64,000 nt of DNA, from the NCBI RefSeq assembly GCF_037975245.1, contig NC_092575.1, positions 24,973,841 to 25,037,840 on the forward strand. Reading direction: 5' to 3'. The DNA is from Apostichopus japonicus (Eukaryota; Echinodermata; Holothuroidea; Aspidochirotida; Stichopodidae). Numbering within the stretch: the stretch's first letter is position 1; each line of letters begins with the position of its first letter. The translations under genes were made by a program, and so were the position numbers. Below are positions 13,336-22,900 of this stretch, piece by piece. The notes beneath the pieces are model-generated. The model searched no databases and was not told the DNA's origin. It saw nothing but the letters and a program-made list of their open reading frames with translations.

Positions 13336-15828
13336 TAATACTACTACTTTTACAACACAGAACCGTTTGTGGAGAACCTCTCGCAAGCTTAACCCTGACT
13401 TTGGTTGCATCGGTACAGATCTGAACAGGAATTTCAATGCATTCTGGGGAGGTTTGTTGTTTATTTATGCATTTATTAATTTGATTGGAAGCTCTACTAT
13501 ATCCTAATACTTTAATCTTGTTTATATCCATGTTTCGACGACTGATGCCATGTTTTGTGTGATGACAGGAATACGTGCAGAAGACTGTACCACTTTCTCG
13601 AAACAGTTTATTTTTCCTCAATAATACATGGTAAATCATCCGTATAGAGAGGATGAATATTGGCCTGCCGAGAGGATGGAGGAAGAGGGAGGGGTGGGGA
13701 GGGGGGGGGGGGTTGATCAGGACCCGTATCAACTAGGGACCCGAACAATATTTGCTAATGAATACATAATAAAGAAAACGTATGAATTAAAACCGAGGGC
13801 GGGGGATGGGCTGCTCTAAACGCCTCTCAGACTGAATGCATATTGGTCTGGTGTGAATAGATGATATTCTACTCTGAATGCATGAAGGAAGGTTTGCGTT
13901 ATTGAATGATGAAGTGGTTTTTAAGTCCACAAATCGTCACGAAGTTGTATGTCAATGTTGACATGTATCAGTGATATGATCAGCCAATACCCGGGTATTT
14001 GATGCAAGATAAAGCAGGTTTTAATTTTGAACGTTGCGAGTAAAAGAGGAGTTTTACATGTATTTATAAAACCGAAGGGGTGACTTTCGCATGGTCAAAT
14101 TATACTGTATGTTTTACATCCGCCCCTGGCAGAAGTCACTTCAAAGATCTGGGATGGGTTGGGGAGAATATATTAAAATATTCCTTAAATCTGAAGCTGA
14201 CCATTATATACACCAAAATTTCGCAATGAAATTATAACTCAACAATTTTGTGCGTAACCACTTACCATGGTATGGTCATAATTGTGCGTCGATATATTAA
14301 TATGTAATAATATTCATCTACGTAATATTTTGTTTGATAGGTAATGGTGCCAGTCCTTGGCCTTGCTCTATCATTTTCAGAGGATTTACCGACTTAGACA
14401 ACGTGGAGACTCAAGCAATAGACAATCACTTTCAAAAGTTAAAGGAGAACAACCGTGTAACCAAAGTATTTATCGATTGGCATAGTTATTCTCAACTGAT
14501 CCTTGCACCCTGGTCTTACGACGCTGATATTGATCCCCCGATTGACACAGACAAGCAGGTACGTTTCGTTTTCGATAATGTGCAGTAAATATACCTCTCC
14601 CACCCCCACCCCCCCCTCATACACACTTCTTCTCACAAACACAACACACACACACACACGCCAACACACCAACACACTTATGATAAGAAGAAGATTAAAA
14701 TATAAACATTCGGTTACAACTGAGCCTCTTTTCCTTTCTTTAATTTAATCACAATTTCCAGATCAGGTTCACTCGTGACCTTTAAACATATTTTATGTTG
14801 CGTTTCAGGAAGAATTGTTATTTAAGTTGTTATTTCATATTCCGTTCTATCAACTGCATTGTCATTAAAAAAATAAATTTAATTTGCATTTTATTATAAA
14901 AAAATTATATATTATTGAACCTACATTCAATACCCGAAACAGATCGCAGCAGCAGGAGCAATGGCTAAGGCTATGAATGAAACCAACAACGTTCCAGGAG
15001 GTTACATCCATGGTGTAGGCACTGACATTTTGTGTAAGTATATTTACTGAAAAAGTATAGCACCGGTATATCCCCACCTCCATCATCGCACCTTTCCCCT
15101 TTCAAAGATTTAGCATGATAAATATATGTTATGTTTTTATTTAAAGACACTCATAACTAGGCTACTTTACGTGGACAAATTGTCTTGATAAGAAAAAGAA
15201 CTGATCGGAGAGTGGCAGCAACTTACGATACATGATAAAGTTTCAAAGAAAGCGGTAACTATATAGATTTGCGGCTAATCTCGGAGCAAAAACTGACGAA
15301 CCTACAACGCCAGTGAAGTAACATAGTGATCGTCAGCATGAGAATAATCAAAGCGAGATTTATTCCATTATCCTAATTGTTTATTTAATATTTACGTTAA
15401 GAAGATGCCGTGATCTCTATTCAGTTTATAACATAGGCCTATAAACAACGTATCATTATGATTTCCATGCATTACGTTTTCCAATATCAAACTCACGTTT
15501 TCGCTCAGTGTCTTGAGTGGTCTTACACACCACATTGTCTTTCATCTCTCTGAGGACATACGACCACGTGCTTACTAAATTGCAAGAACAACAACTAAGT
15601 TTATACATTTTGCTTCTTTGTTCTATTGTAGACGTCTCCTCCGGCACGAGTAAAGACTACGGATATGCAAGTACACCTCAAGCAACGTATTCATACACAG
15701 TAGAACTCAGAGATAAAGGACAGTTCGGATTCCTTCTCCCGGCGAATCAAATTATTCCTACTGGAAATGAAAGTTACTATGGCGTCATTGGGATGCTAGA
15801 CTGGATTTATGAAAATGACTACAATTAA
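5997..15828 (+). CDS. M14A procarboxypeptidase, predicted O-type (acidic C-terminus preferring)
   Basis: Zinc metallocarboxypeptidase that removes C-terminal residues from peptides, probably secreted as a zymogen. Ten exons: 5997-6064, 6561-6642, 9509-9754, 11105-11206, 11867-11983, 12594-12707, 13361-13451, 14341-14558, 14943-15033, 15632-15828. All have GT/AG borders and matching phases, giving 441 aa. Order: signal peptide (1-~18), activation peptide (to R114, site RKKR 111-114), catalytic domain. Zinc ligands are H189 and E192 (HSRE) and H321 (HSYSQL). R248, N265 and R266 bind substrate. C259 and C282 are the conserved disulfide pair. Tyr248 and Glu270 equivalents are Y377 and E401. The position-255 equivalent is K384 (SSGTSKDY), where A-type enzymes have Ile and B-type Asp; human CPO has Arg here. 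This suggests cleavage of Asp/Glu. The function is family knowledge; the specificity is inference. Confidence 0.93.
6561..6642 (+). CDS. Carboxypeptidase exon 2 (activation peptide start)
   Basis: Acceptor ttcaaag before 6561 and donor GTAAGC after 6642. Encodes HQLFRIEINEEEDAH, resembling the start of the M14A activation peptide. Ends in phase 0. Confidence 0.85.
7676..7760 (+). repeat. GCGCCA-hairpin dispersed repeat, copy 1
   Basis: Begins ctatctaagaggagcgccacc and continues ttggcgcagagcgtacag. GCGCCA/TGGCGC form a small hairpin. Related copies are at 8764-8880, 30050-30212 (-) and 31330-31415 (-). Confidence 0.6.
8165..8410. repeat. GAGTGA/TCACTC palindrome-rich repeat
   Basis: Dense alternation of GGAGTGA-type and TCACTCC-type words on both strands, e.g. 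cattggagtgatcactcgg, framed by cactctaaaaac on the left. This looks like a degenerate palindromic MITE. A related but weaker stretch lies at about 55940-56160. Confidence 0.45.
8695..9060. mobile_element. hAT-like element with CAGGGGCGGAT ends
   Basis: Left end CAGGGGCGGATGCAGG and right end, as its reverse complement, CAGGGGCGGATCCAGG. The flanking octamers do not match, so the pair may be composite. It contains another GCGCCA-hairpin copy (8764-8880) and a G/C-homopolymer palindrome near 9020-9048. Confidence 0.5.
9249..9280 (+). ncRNA. Hammerhead-ribozyme-like relic
   Basis: The segment reads TTGAAGA, then GATCC-TGCTA-GGATC (5-bp helix II with loop), then GAAACGTC. Flanking GCCT and AGGC can pair as helix I. 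The canonical core is CTGANGA...GAAA, so C3 is T here. Such minimal hammerheads accompany Penelope-like retroelements. No retroelement coding was seen nearby, and activity is doubtful. Confidence 0.45.
9509..9754 (+). CDS. Carboxypeptidase exon 3 (activation peptide and cleavage site)
   Basis: 82 codons, phase 0 to 0, between acceptor tactgcag and donor GTACGT. Covers most of the prodomain, the basic site EGRKKR|D and the first residues of the mature enzyme (YSIYHTYDE). Confidence 0.92.
10556..10912 (+). mobile_element. hAT-type MITE, 357 bp, copy 1
   Basis: Ends CAGTGGCGTAGGAA and, as reverse complement of the right end, CAAATGCGTAGGAA. They are flanked by a perfect 8-bp duplication tttgaatg (10548-10555 and 10913-10920). 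An internal word GATGCAATTTGGTGC occurs twice. A 358-bp inverted copy lies at 57613-57970. No coding capacity. Confidence 0.88.
11105..11206 (+). CDS. Carboxypeptidase exon 4
   Basis: 34 codons, phase 0 to 0, acceptor gaattcag and donor GTGAGA. Encodes the start of the catalytic domain, including TFGYTFEGREILALE. Confidence 0.9.
11867..11983 (+). CDS. Carboxypeptidase exon 5 (HxxE zinc motif)
   Basis: 39 codons, phase 0 to 0, donor GTTAGT. Contains GGIHSREWVSPA with zinc ligands His and Glu, followed by the usual helix. Confidence 0.93.
12594..12707 (+). CDS. Carboxypeptidase exon 6
   Basis: 38 codons, phase 0 to 0, acceptor cctaatag and donor GTAAGT. Contains IVPLLNCDGYNYTWTS, the conserved NxDGY block of M14A enzymes. 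Confidence 0.92.
13209..13335. repeat. (CA)n and (TA)n microsatellites in carboxypeptidase intron 6
   Basis: A short (CA)n run is followed by (TA)n and then a second, ~70-bp (TA)n from 13264. The latter stops 25 bp before the exon 7 acceptor and so sits where the branch point and polypyrimidine tract should be. Confidence 0.95.
13361..13451 (+). CDS. Carboxypeptidase exon 7 (substrate-binding arginines)
   Basis: Begins NRLWRTSRK (Arg127 equivalent) and contains GTDLNRNF (Asn144/Arg145 equivalents). The acceptor acaacacag lies just after a long (TA)n tract. The donor GTTTGT leaves one base. Confidence 0.92.
14341..14558 (+). CDS. Carboxypeptidase exon 8 (third zinc ligand)
   Basis: Starts GT, completing Gly of GGNGASPWPC, and ends phase 0 at a GTACGT donor. 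Contains FIDWHSYSQL with the third zinc ligand His. Confidence 0.92.
14943..15033 (+). CDS. Carboxypeptidase exon 9
   Basis: Acceptor ccgaaacag and donor GTAAGT. Encodes PGGYIHGVGTDIL and the first base of the Tyr248-equivalent codon. Position 243 is Gly, as in B-type enzymes. Confidence 0.9.
15632..15828 (+). CDS. Carboxypeptidase exon 10 (catalytic Glu, stop)
   Basis: Acceptor ttctattgtag. Encodes YVSSGTSKDYGY with the specificity Lys, TVELRDKG with catalytic Glu, LLPANQIIPTG, and ends at TAA 15826-15828. No clear AATAAA was found in the next ~300 bp. Confidence 0.93.
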
Positions 15829-16038
15829 GTCATCTTATAAGTACTCACAATTACACACAATTACACACAATTAGTCACATTTACATTTAGACATATCGCA
15901 TTTACTTCATTTTTATTTTGCTTAGTACTTTGTCTGAGATTTTGGGTTCTCATGGATTTTGTACCACAAATGTCGTACGTGAATTACATAGTTAATAATT
16001 TTAGAAACAGTAAATGAATAACGTCGCAAACTTATACT
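15829..16038. other. 3' flank of carboxypeptidase
   Basis: AT-rich, with a short cacaatta repetition right after the stop codon. No canonical polyadenylation signal was found. Confidence 0.35.
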
Positions 16039-16207
16039 CATGTGTAGTATCTGTTCCCTTTCGAGGGGAATGGTGATGCACACCCGACGACGATCACACA
16101 GTCACAGTCCCGATGCAAGGGGACTGATGGGGTTGAGAGCGGATCAGTCGTTCGGAAGTTTGGTTTTCGTGCCCAGGTTCTTTCCTGGGCGACTTTTTCT
16201 TAAAAAG
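16039..16207 (+). repeat. U2-snRNA-like repeat, copy 1 (5' truncated)
   Basis: Starts at catgtgtagtatctgttcc, matching nt ~27-45 of U2 snRNA including the branch-site recognition region. A conserved body follows: CCCTTTCGAGGGG hairpin, gatcacacagtcacag, gatgcaaggggactg, and a 3' hairpin GCCCAGG-TTCTTT-CCTGGGC. The same body occurs at 36.0-36.4 kb (-) and 47.5-47.8 kb (+). Confidence 0.65.
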
Positions 16208-19083
16208 TATAACGAGACAGAGGGGAGGGGGATACATCCTCGAGGCCTAAGGCCAAACGGAGGACCCATGGGAAATATGTAGGGGCATATGATAAAGATA
16301 ACAGTGTATTCTCTTTTTTGTAACAATGATGAGTGTAATAGAGGAAGCAGTGACATTTCTTGTCCATGCACCGGTCCTAATCTAGCCCTCGAGACTACTG
16401 TATGGGTTATTAACGTGTGCAGTCGGTGAATTATGTAACCGTGGCAACCAATTACATAGGAAGTCTAGAATATTTGAAAATCAATTAAAACTTACAACTT
16501 CGAGTTATATGAGGTATATGGTAAACCCAATGTACAAGACTATTTGTGGACTTCAGTGATGGAGGATCCTGTAGCACAGAAGGTGGGTTTTCAACTCTTT
16601 GGGTGTTTAAGCGGAACCTCAGCCTACCTTCCACATTGTAGTATAAAGACAACGCTCAGAGGCAAAATATTAAAATGAAATACTATGTTGATGATTCCCT
16701 CCCCCACCCACCCCCCCCCCCCACAAAAAAAAAACAGTTTCTTTGAAAATTTATCAAACTTTGAACTATGTCCTGATTTTCTAACATCTTGCGAGATAAA
16801 AGACAAATGTAATTTGTACTCACATAAATTTATACATAATTCTTAATTAGCGACTGTATTTCAAGTATTCGCTTGTTGGCAGGATACCTAAATACTAAGA
16901 ATAATAATCAAGGTTTCAATTTTAGTTAATCAAATTCCCCTCTCCAAAATTGCATCACCATCTGTTGCACATATTAAACATATTTCGACTTCGCATATTT
17001 ATTGCATTGTATTGTATGGATGTAACAATAGTTCAAACTTTTAGGAATTTGTGCATAGGAACTAATTAAGAAACCTATGTTCCTACAACATAACAGCCTG
17101 GAAAGTGCGCATGTTGAACTTTGTGATCTTTTGCTTCCCCATATAATGAAAGAGGTCATTTTGGCTTGAGAGTTGGTACATCCTATACAGTTGTGCGGCC
17201 TTTGGATTGGAAACAAACTTGTGTCACAACGGCCTGCAAGATAAATTTCGCCAAGCCCTGCTGTAGAGGGTGTTTTCATTGTTTCTATTGCCATCGTCGT
17301 TATTCAACCGATGAAATAACAACATAGTATTAACAACAAAAAATAAGGATAAACACACTCAAATAGTATTCATGATATCTGCGGGTAGTTCTTCCCCTCC
17401 GTCTTGCAAAGTCATGTTTCTCTTTTCATCTCTGCATTATAATATATATATATATATATATGTTTTGAATAATAAATGTGCATGCGGTTTTACTGAATTA
17501 AATGCCATACGAACCAGCTAACAATCTTGACCATGCATTGTGTCTGATCACAAACATATCCGTTTTCACATAATCCATTTTTGCAGTAAAGTGATCTTTG
17601 TAGAAACATTCACAACCGTTACGGTAACCGCAAGTGTTGTTGATGTTTTGTTTTTTTCTTCTCAGCAATTCTCCACCCTATCTCTATATTAAATTTTCCA
17701 TTTTGATGTCTTTTTCTTTGTATTTTTATGAACGATTTCATCTATAATTGGTCAAGTAAATACCATTTTTCCTCGGAGTTTATTTGAAGCAATAAACAAA
17801 ATGGATGAATTTAATTGTTTACTCTTTAATTTATAAAGCTATAGGTACTAAACACTTGTCTTACTGCAAGCGATATCAAATGAAAACCTTAGGACTATAT
17901 ATAAATCATTTAACTGATAAAGCACATGACCAAGATAGCAAGACTTTATCTGAAATATCTATTTTACAAAGATAGTGCCCACTAAAGCCACTCTTTCTAT
18001 TTTAGCAGTTTTGAGAAAGCCTTTATACGAGTTAAATAGTATTTTCCACATACGGGTATTTCATAACTGATGCGTCGCATCACATTCGTCAGCACCGGTA
18101 TCTACAAGAACATAACACGGAACATTAATGATGTCCATCTTGCAATAATTATCTACGTATTCAGAAAAACCATGAGTCAACTCACTAACATATATATTCG
18201 GGCATTAATTAAGAATGTTGCTTCAAGATCCAGAATTCTTCCCGCAGTACTGGATCTTTCTAGTTTAAAGAATGGTAAGTATACATATCCCTTTCCCCAG
18301 CTACGACCAGGCCCTCTACCATGATGTGACTTATCCATACTACGTGGACAATACCGTGCAATATGCCCTAATATCTCGCATTGTCAACAAACAATATATG
18401 TTACGTGTACTGTATATATAAGAAGTATACTAAACTGACTGAAGTCGAACGGACCGTTTTACTCTTAGTTTATTGCATTCCGTATTGCATCCGCTTCAAA
18501 CTCCCTTCCCTCTGTGCCCTCTTTTCATATAAAAATTTAAACGGCCAAACAAACATACAAAAGATGTAAAAGATATAATTTAACATGCATATAATAAAGG
18601 CAAGTAAACTGATTGCATGACAAGAGCTACTTCCCTTGGATGCATGGCTGTAGATACAACATGTAACAACACACATTGTGATTAAAATTCATATCTTTGT
18701 GAACGAACACATTGTAAAATGAATGTAGAAGAAAGATCCACATCCACATTTTCCAATTAAAAACAAATAAAGACTTATACGTACAATAAAAGAAATTAAA
18801 TTAAAAATTGAAAGCAAATCATTTGTCATTTGTAATACTTACACTTTGACCAATATTGTGGTTGCTGGAATGTGAAATGACACCCACTCAACCCATGTCA
18901 ACCCCTTTACCCATTTCACACACCCCGCCAGCCCACTCATCCTGCTCTGCCCTCTAAGACCGCTGCGTCCATTCCATCCATAACAACCACTCCTCAAAAG
19001 CTGACTTTGTAACTTGACGAGACCCTTAATATTTTTATGATCTGCGTATCTTTGCAAACGCCAGTTTAGTTAAACGTCGTATA
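16208..19083. other. No gene recognised; may hold the 3' exon of the Dispatched gene
   Basis: The - strand gene at 20381-38310 must continue into this interval or beyond, but I could not identify its last exon. A + strand frame at 18070-18324 ends near a GTAAGT, without homology. A short (TA)n is at about 17441-17461. A C-rich tract lies at 16690-16722. Confidence 0.35.
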
Positions 19084-19086
19084 TAA

Positions 19087-20340
19087 AGGCCCAGTCACAT
19101 CTCACCGGATTGCACGAACGGACAAGAGTACGCGCGAAAAACAGTCATCCGGTTATTTCCGTTGGCAAAAGTTGTCGCGCATGCATCTGGGGGTTGCAGC
19201 GTACCGGACGTTCAACGGTGAAAACGGATTACAAACGTACAAGGGACGGACAGCAACGGACGAACAACGGAATAACAACGAACGAACTAACGAACACCAA
19301 CGGATAGTAACGAATTTACAACGGACAATTAACGGATAAAGAACATACAAAACGTAGGAGTACCGGAAAAGTAACGGACATACCGGACTAGCAACGGAGA
19401 AGAAACGGTCTAAAACCTGGGCCTCCGGAGTGCCCCAAAATCAGGGGGCATCCCCATGAAGCTGATGAAAGATTTTGGTCTTCCATTCGCAGCTCCTGCA
19501 TTAGTTGGTCCATGGAGCTATAAACGAGCTCCATGGTTGGTCATAAAGACTAAACTGCCGTCTTCTCTGTGGACCAAGCCAGGCCCTAGACCAGCATTTA
19601 CGCCGAGCACGTCTCTTCCTTCTCTTCTTAACTTGTTCATTGGTTTTGATGTTGGCTTCAATGATAAGCATCTGTGCTTTTAAAGCTGACAGTGTGTTCT
19701 GAAGCTTGAATCTTTCTGAAGGGTCCATGATGTAGGTGTTGACGGTAGAGGTTATAGGAGCAGAATGAGGCGTGGGACGCTTGGAGTGGACAAGGTGGAG
19801 GTACGCTGCATCTCCGTTCTATGTCCGTCTGTTATACTTTCCTGGCCTGAGTTCTTCCGTTTCTTCCGTGTAACGTCCGTTACCTATCCGTTCATTGTCA
19901 GTTCTATTCATTTACACTTCCGTTATTTCTACGTTAGCGTACGTCGAATATACGGTATAGGTACTGTACTTCTACGTTTCATCCGTTCTTTGTCCGTTAA
20001 TGATCCGGTGAGCAATAGCAATAACCAGAGACGAACGGAGAAATACAGTATGCCAAACGCATACAGAACGAACAAAACGCATGCATGAGAAACTGATAAA
20101 ACGGAAGCTTAACGGATTAGTAACGAATAAATAACGGAGACATTTTTCGGTGGATGTCCGTTCCAAGTTTTATGCATGTTCAAAATCGACACCGGACAAA
20201 CCGGACCCTCCCGGTAATGAAACGTAAACGGACGGAGGAGAACCGCATACTAAACGGATACTAACGTACATCAACGGAGTGCCATTTTTTGTCTTCGTTC
20301 CCTCTCCGTTATTGCAATCCGGTGAGATGTGACTGGGCTT
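19087..20340. mobile_element. PIF/Harbinger non-autonomous transposon with ACGGA arrays (1254 bp)
   Basis: Ends AGGCCCAGTCACATCTCACC and, as reverse complement of the right end, AAGCCCAGTCACATCTCACC. They are flanked by TAA on both sides (19084-19086, 20341-20343), the 3-bp duplication typical of Harbinger. A central 300 bp retains a decayed transposase N-terminus on the - strand. The flanking arms are filled with ACGGA/TCCGT words spaced about 10-11 bp, forward on the left, reversed in the middle and forward again on the right. It inserted about 40 bp beyond the splice donor of the Dispatched exon ending at 20381. Confidence 0.85.
19441..19728 (-). pseudogene. Harbinger transposase N-terminal fragment
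   Basis: From 19728 downward the frame reads KRRKRRARRK then CWSRAWLGPQRRRQFSLYDQ. A shifted frame continues DQLMQELRMEDQ and then SFISFMGMPP. This basic-to-WxRxWLxxRRxFxxYxxLMxEL pattern is the usual start of Harbinger (HARBI1-type) nucleases. The DDE catalytic region is absent and at least one frameshift is present, so the element cannot mobilise itself. Confidence 0.7.
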
Positions 20341-20380
20341 TAACACAGCAGATCACTAAACCTTGCTACGGACAACTTAC

Positions 20381-22900
20381 CAGCTTCTCCGTTAGGGCCT
20401 ATCACAAAACACAGTGACAAAAAGAAAAATGTTGAAAACATCCAACTATTTGCTATGATAATTACTAGGAACATTCCGATTTGTGCGTAGATTCTGACCA
20501 CTGCAGAAATCATTATGGCACCTGCTGTAAGCGTGGAAACCGATGCCACGGCAACCGAAGGTCCTAAAACTTCAATTGCGAAGAGCACGCGTTTCCTGCG
20601 ATCAGCGAATGGTGCGACTATGTACGCAACACCGTAATGCACAGTAAAATCGACTGCCAGTCCAACTGCAAGTGTGAACGTCAGTGATTCGAAGATATTT
20701 AACTCCCACCCAATAACAACAAGACATCCTATGGTCGAAAACACAATAAAGGTTATGGTCACAATGGCGTAAATCGATATGTAAATATTTCTTGTCGTTA
20801 AAACTAATACCGCAAAAGCTACTGTAAGCGATACAAGGAGTGTCATGGTCGTGCTATAAGTGAGACCCTGTTGTAAATCGTAGAATATTAACTGGGCATG
20901 TACCTGGGAGTACGCCCAACCTCCTCGCAATCCTGTCGGAGCCCGAGACATCTGCTCTTTCATAAATGAAGATACATTTCCCCAGAATTCGTCTACTGGG
21001 GTAAATTGATAATTAAGTAATACACTACTTTCCAAATTTAAATACATTGCTTTGATCGAATTGTCACGGTCAAATCTTAAACCGGGCGTGTAGCTGGAAC
21101 ATTGCTTCCTACTACAAAAGTTCAACATAAACTTGACAACGCAATAATTAAATGTTTCCGTTCGAAATGGAAAGTGAAGATTTTCGCAACAAGGGTCTCC
21201 GTTGAAAGATGAACAAGGTTTTCTCATCCATTCTTGAAACTCATCGATGTAACAAAAATTGTTTTGATCTTCGTTAAAGAAACTTTGCAGTTTAATATTC
21301 TTGCAAAATTCTGCTAACCATATTTGGCTATCATTGCTTCCAAAATTGAAATTTGGATCCAATTCTAGTGATCCAAAATCAGATGGGTCCCATGAATTTG
21401 AGTCAGTGGTTGGTAATATTCCCCAAACAAATGCCAAATTGAAATGAATTCCTTCCGAACTTTCAAAAGCCAAATTGGGTGAGTACATCTTGACATACTT
21501 TTCAAAAGGATGTTTGTCCGAAAGCAATTGAATTTCTGAACCTTCAGTCAACTTTAGTTTGGGATAATAAAATATGGCCACCAGACCAGCTACACCCATC
21601 AGCAGAAATATCGAAATCCAAAAGGATCTTACAGTCGTGATCAATTTTGGTAGTACGACGTTAAAGAAAAACTTTGGTGCAATGAGCAGATACTTGTAAT
21701 ATTTATCAACATTGTGAAGACAACAAATTAAACGCTTCCAACAATTCACCTTCTCCCCATCTTGATGACGCTCTTTTATCACAAAGTATTTGTCATGGAT
21801 AACCATCATGCACGGTAGCCATGTGACGGTGTAAAGATAATTGGCGCCAACGACAGTTCCCGCGAAGACCGCGAAACATTTGATTGCAATGATATTGGAT
21901 AAAGTGGTCACATACAAGGCAGATGATGTAGTAAAGCTGGTAACGAAAAGCGTTTTTAAGGCGTGACGGGTGGAGTCTTCAAGCACGAGTACTCGTTTCT
22001 CAGGAAGTGTTCCATATTTAATTTGAGCAGCTCTCCAAAGATCGACAAAGACAAATGTGTCATCTGCTCCAATACCAAGGATGAGTATAAGACTTGCAAA
22101 GTTGGCGAATGGGAAAAACGGAACATTGAAAACAACGGAATAAAAAAAGTAAGCAAATGTCACAGAAAATATCATATTCAAAATGGATCCGAATGTGATT
22201 AATAATGAACGAGTGTACACCCAAATGATTACAAATACCAGCAATGTTCCCAACGCCAGATAGAAAAAATCAGAAATCAACAGATCGCTAAAAATTTTAC
22301 TTTTGAGTGTAAAGTCAAGAGCCACTATTTTTGTGATCGAGTCATCAGTACATTTGGTGTCCTGAAAACTATCTTTGTAGATTATTTCTACTCTCTCTTG
22401 GCAGGATTGAAACACGCATGTTATGAACGGAGAAAAAGACACAGTATATGTTAAGGCATCGTTTCCGTTATTTAAATTACTCGCAAATTGTACCGGAGTT
22501 AGATAGTGAAAGATCGTGTGGACTATTCCATTCGTTGTGCAATCTTTTGGTATATCGGCACAAGAATCTTTTGAATTCAAGCATTCGGTTAATGCACCAG
22601 AAATGTAAAACTCCGAGCAAGGAATTAAAATATCTTTAGCCCTCCCCACATCGATTTGAGTGATGTTTTCACAAAATGTTTTATTATTCAGCAATGCCAC
22701 AGCGTAACCTAAGGACCAAGTCGGACAGCATTCTTCGGTTACCGGTCCTGACACCGTTTTCATAAAACAGCCAGAGAGGAAAGCTTCGTGCTGGCGAATC
22801 AATTTGCTTTCCTGGCGACAAATTGATTTTAGATGCTCTAATTCAAATAGAGACGAGGCACCGTTAGATGATTCAAAAACGATCTTCATATTGAAATCAC
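20381..22900 (-). CDS. Dispatched exon 4 (most of the protein)
   Basis: Acceptor ttttatag precedes 22900. The exon starts GT GAT TTC AAT ATG, so the first ATG at 22889 is internal rather than the start. 839 full codons. The donor GTAAGT follows 20381 within GGAGAAGCTG|GTAAGT. Read-through to the stop at 20340 is intronic. Confidence 0.92.

Noticed and set aside
18070-18324. 84-codon frame ending near a GTAAGT as an exon
   Set aside because: No acceptor fits and no homology was recognised; one donor-like site is not enough.
20340-20380. Stop codon at 20340 as the true end of the Dispatched protein
   Set aside because: A strong GTAAGT donor lies at 20375-20380, right where homology to Dispatched would continue, and the final residues show no family similarity.
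20381-22900. Patched or PTCHD identity for the RND protein
   Set aside because: GADD in TM4, the HPFEKY and CCxxxxFPF blocks and [14 protein letters not shown] match Dispatched rather than Patched, which has GVGVDD-type motifs and different loops.
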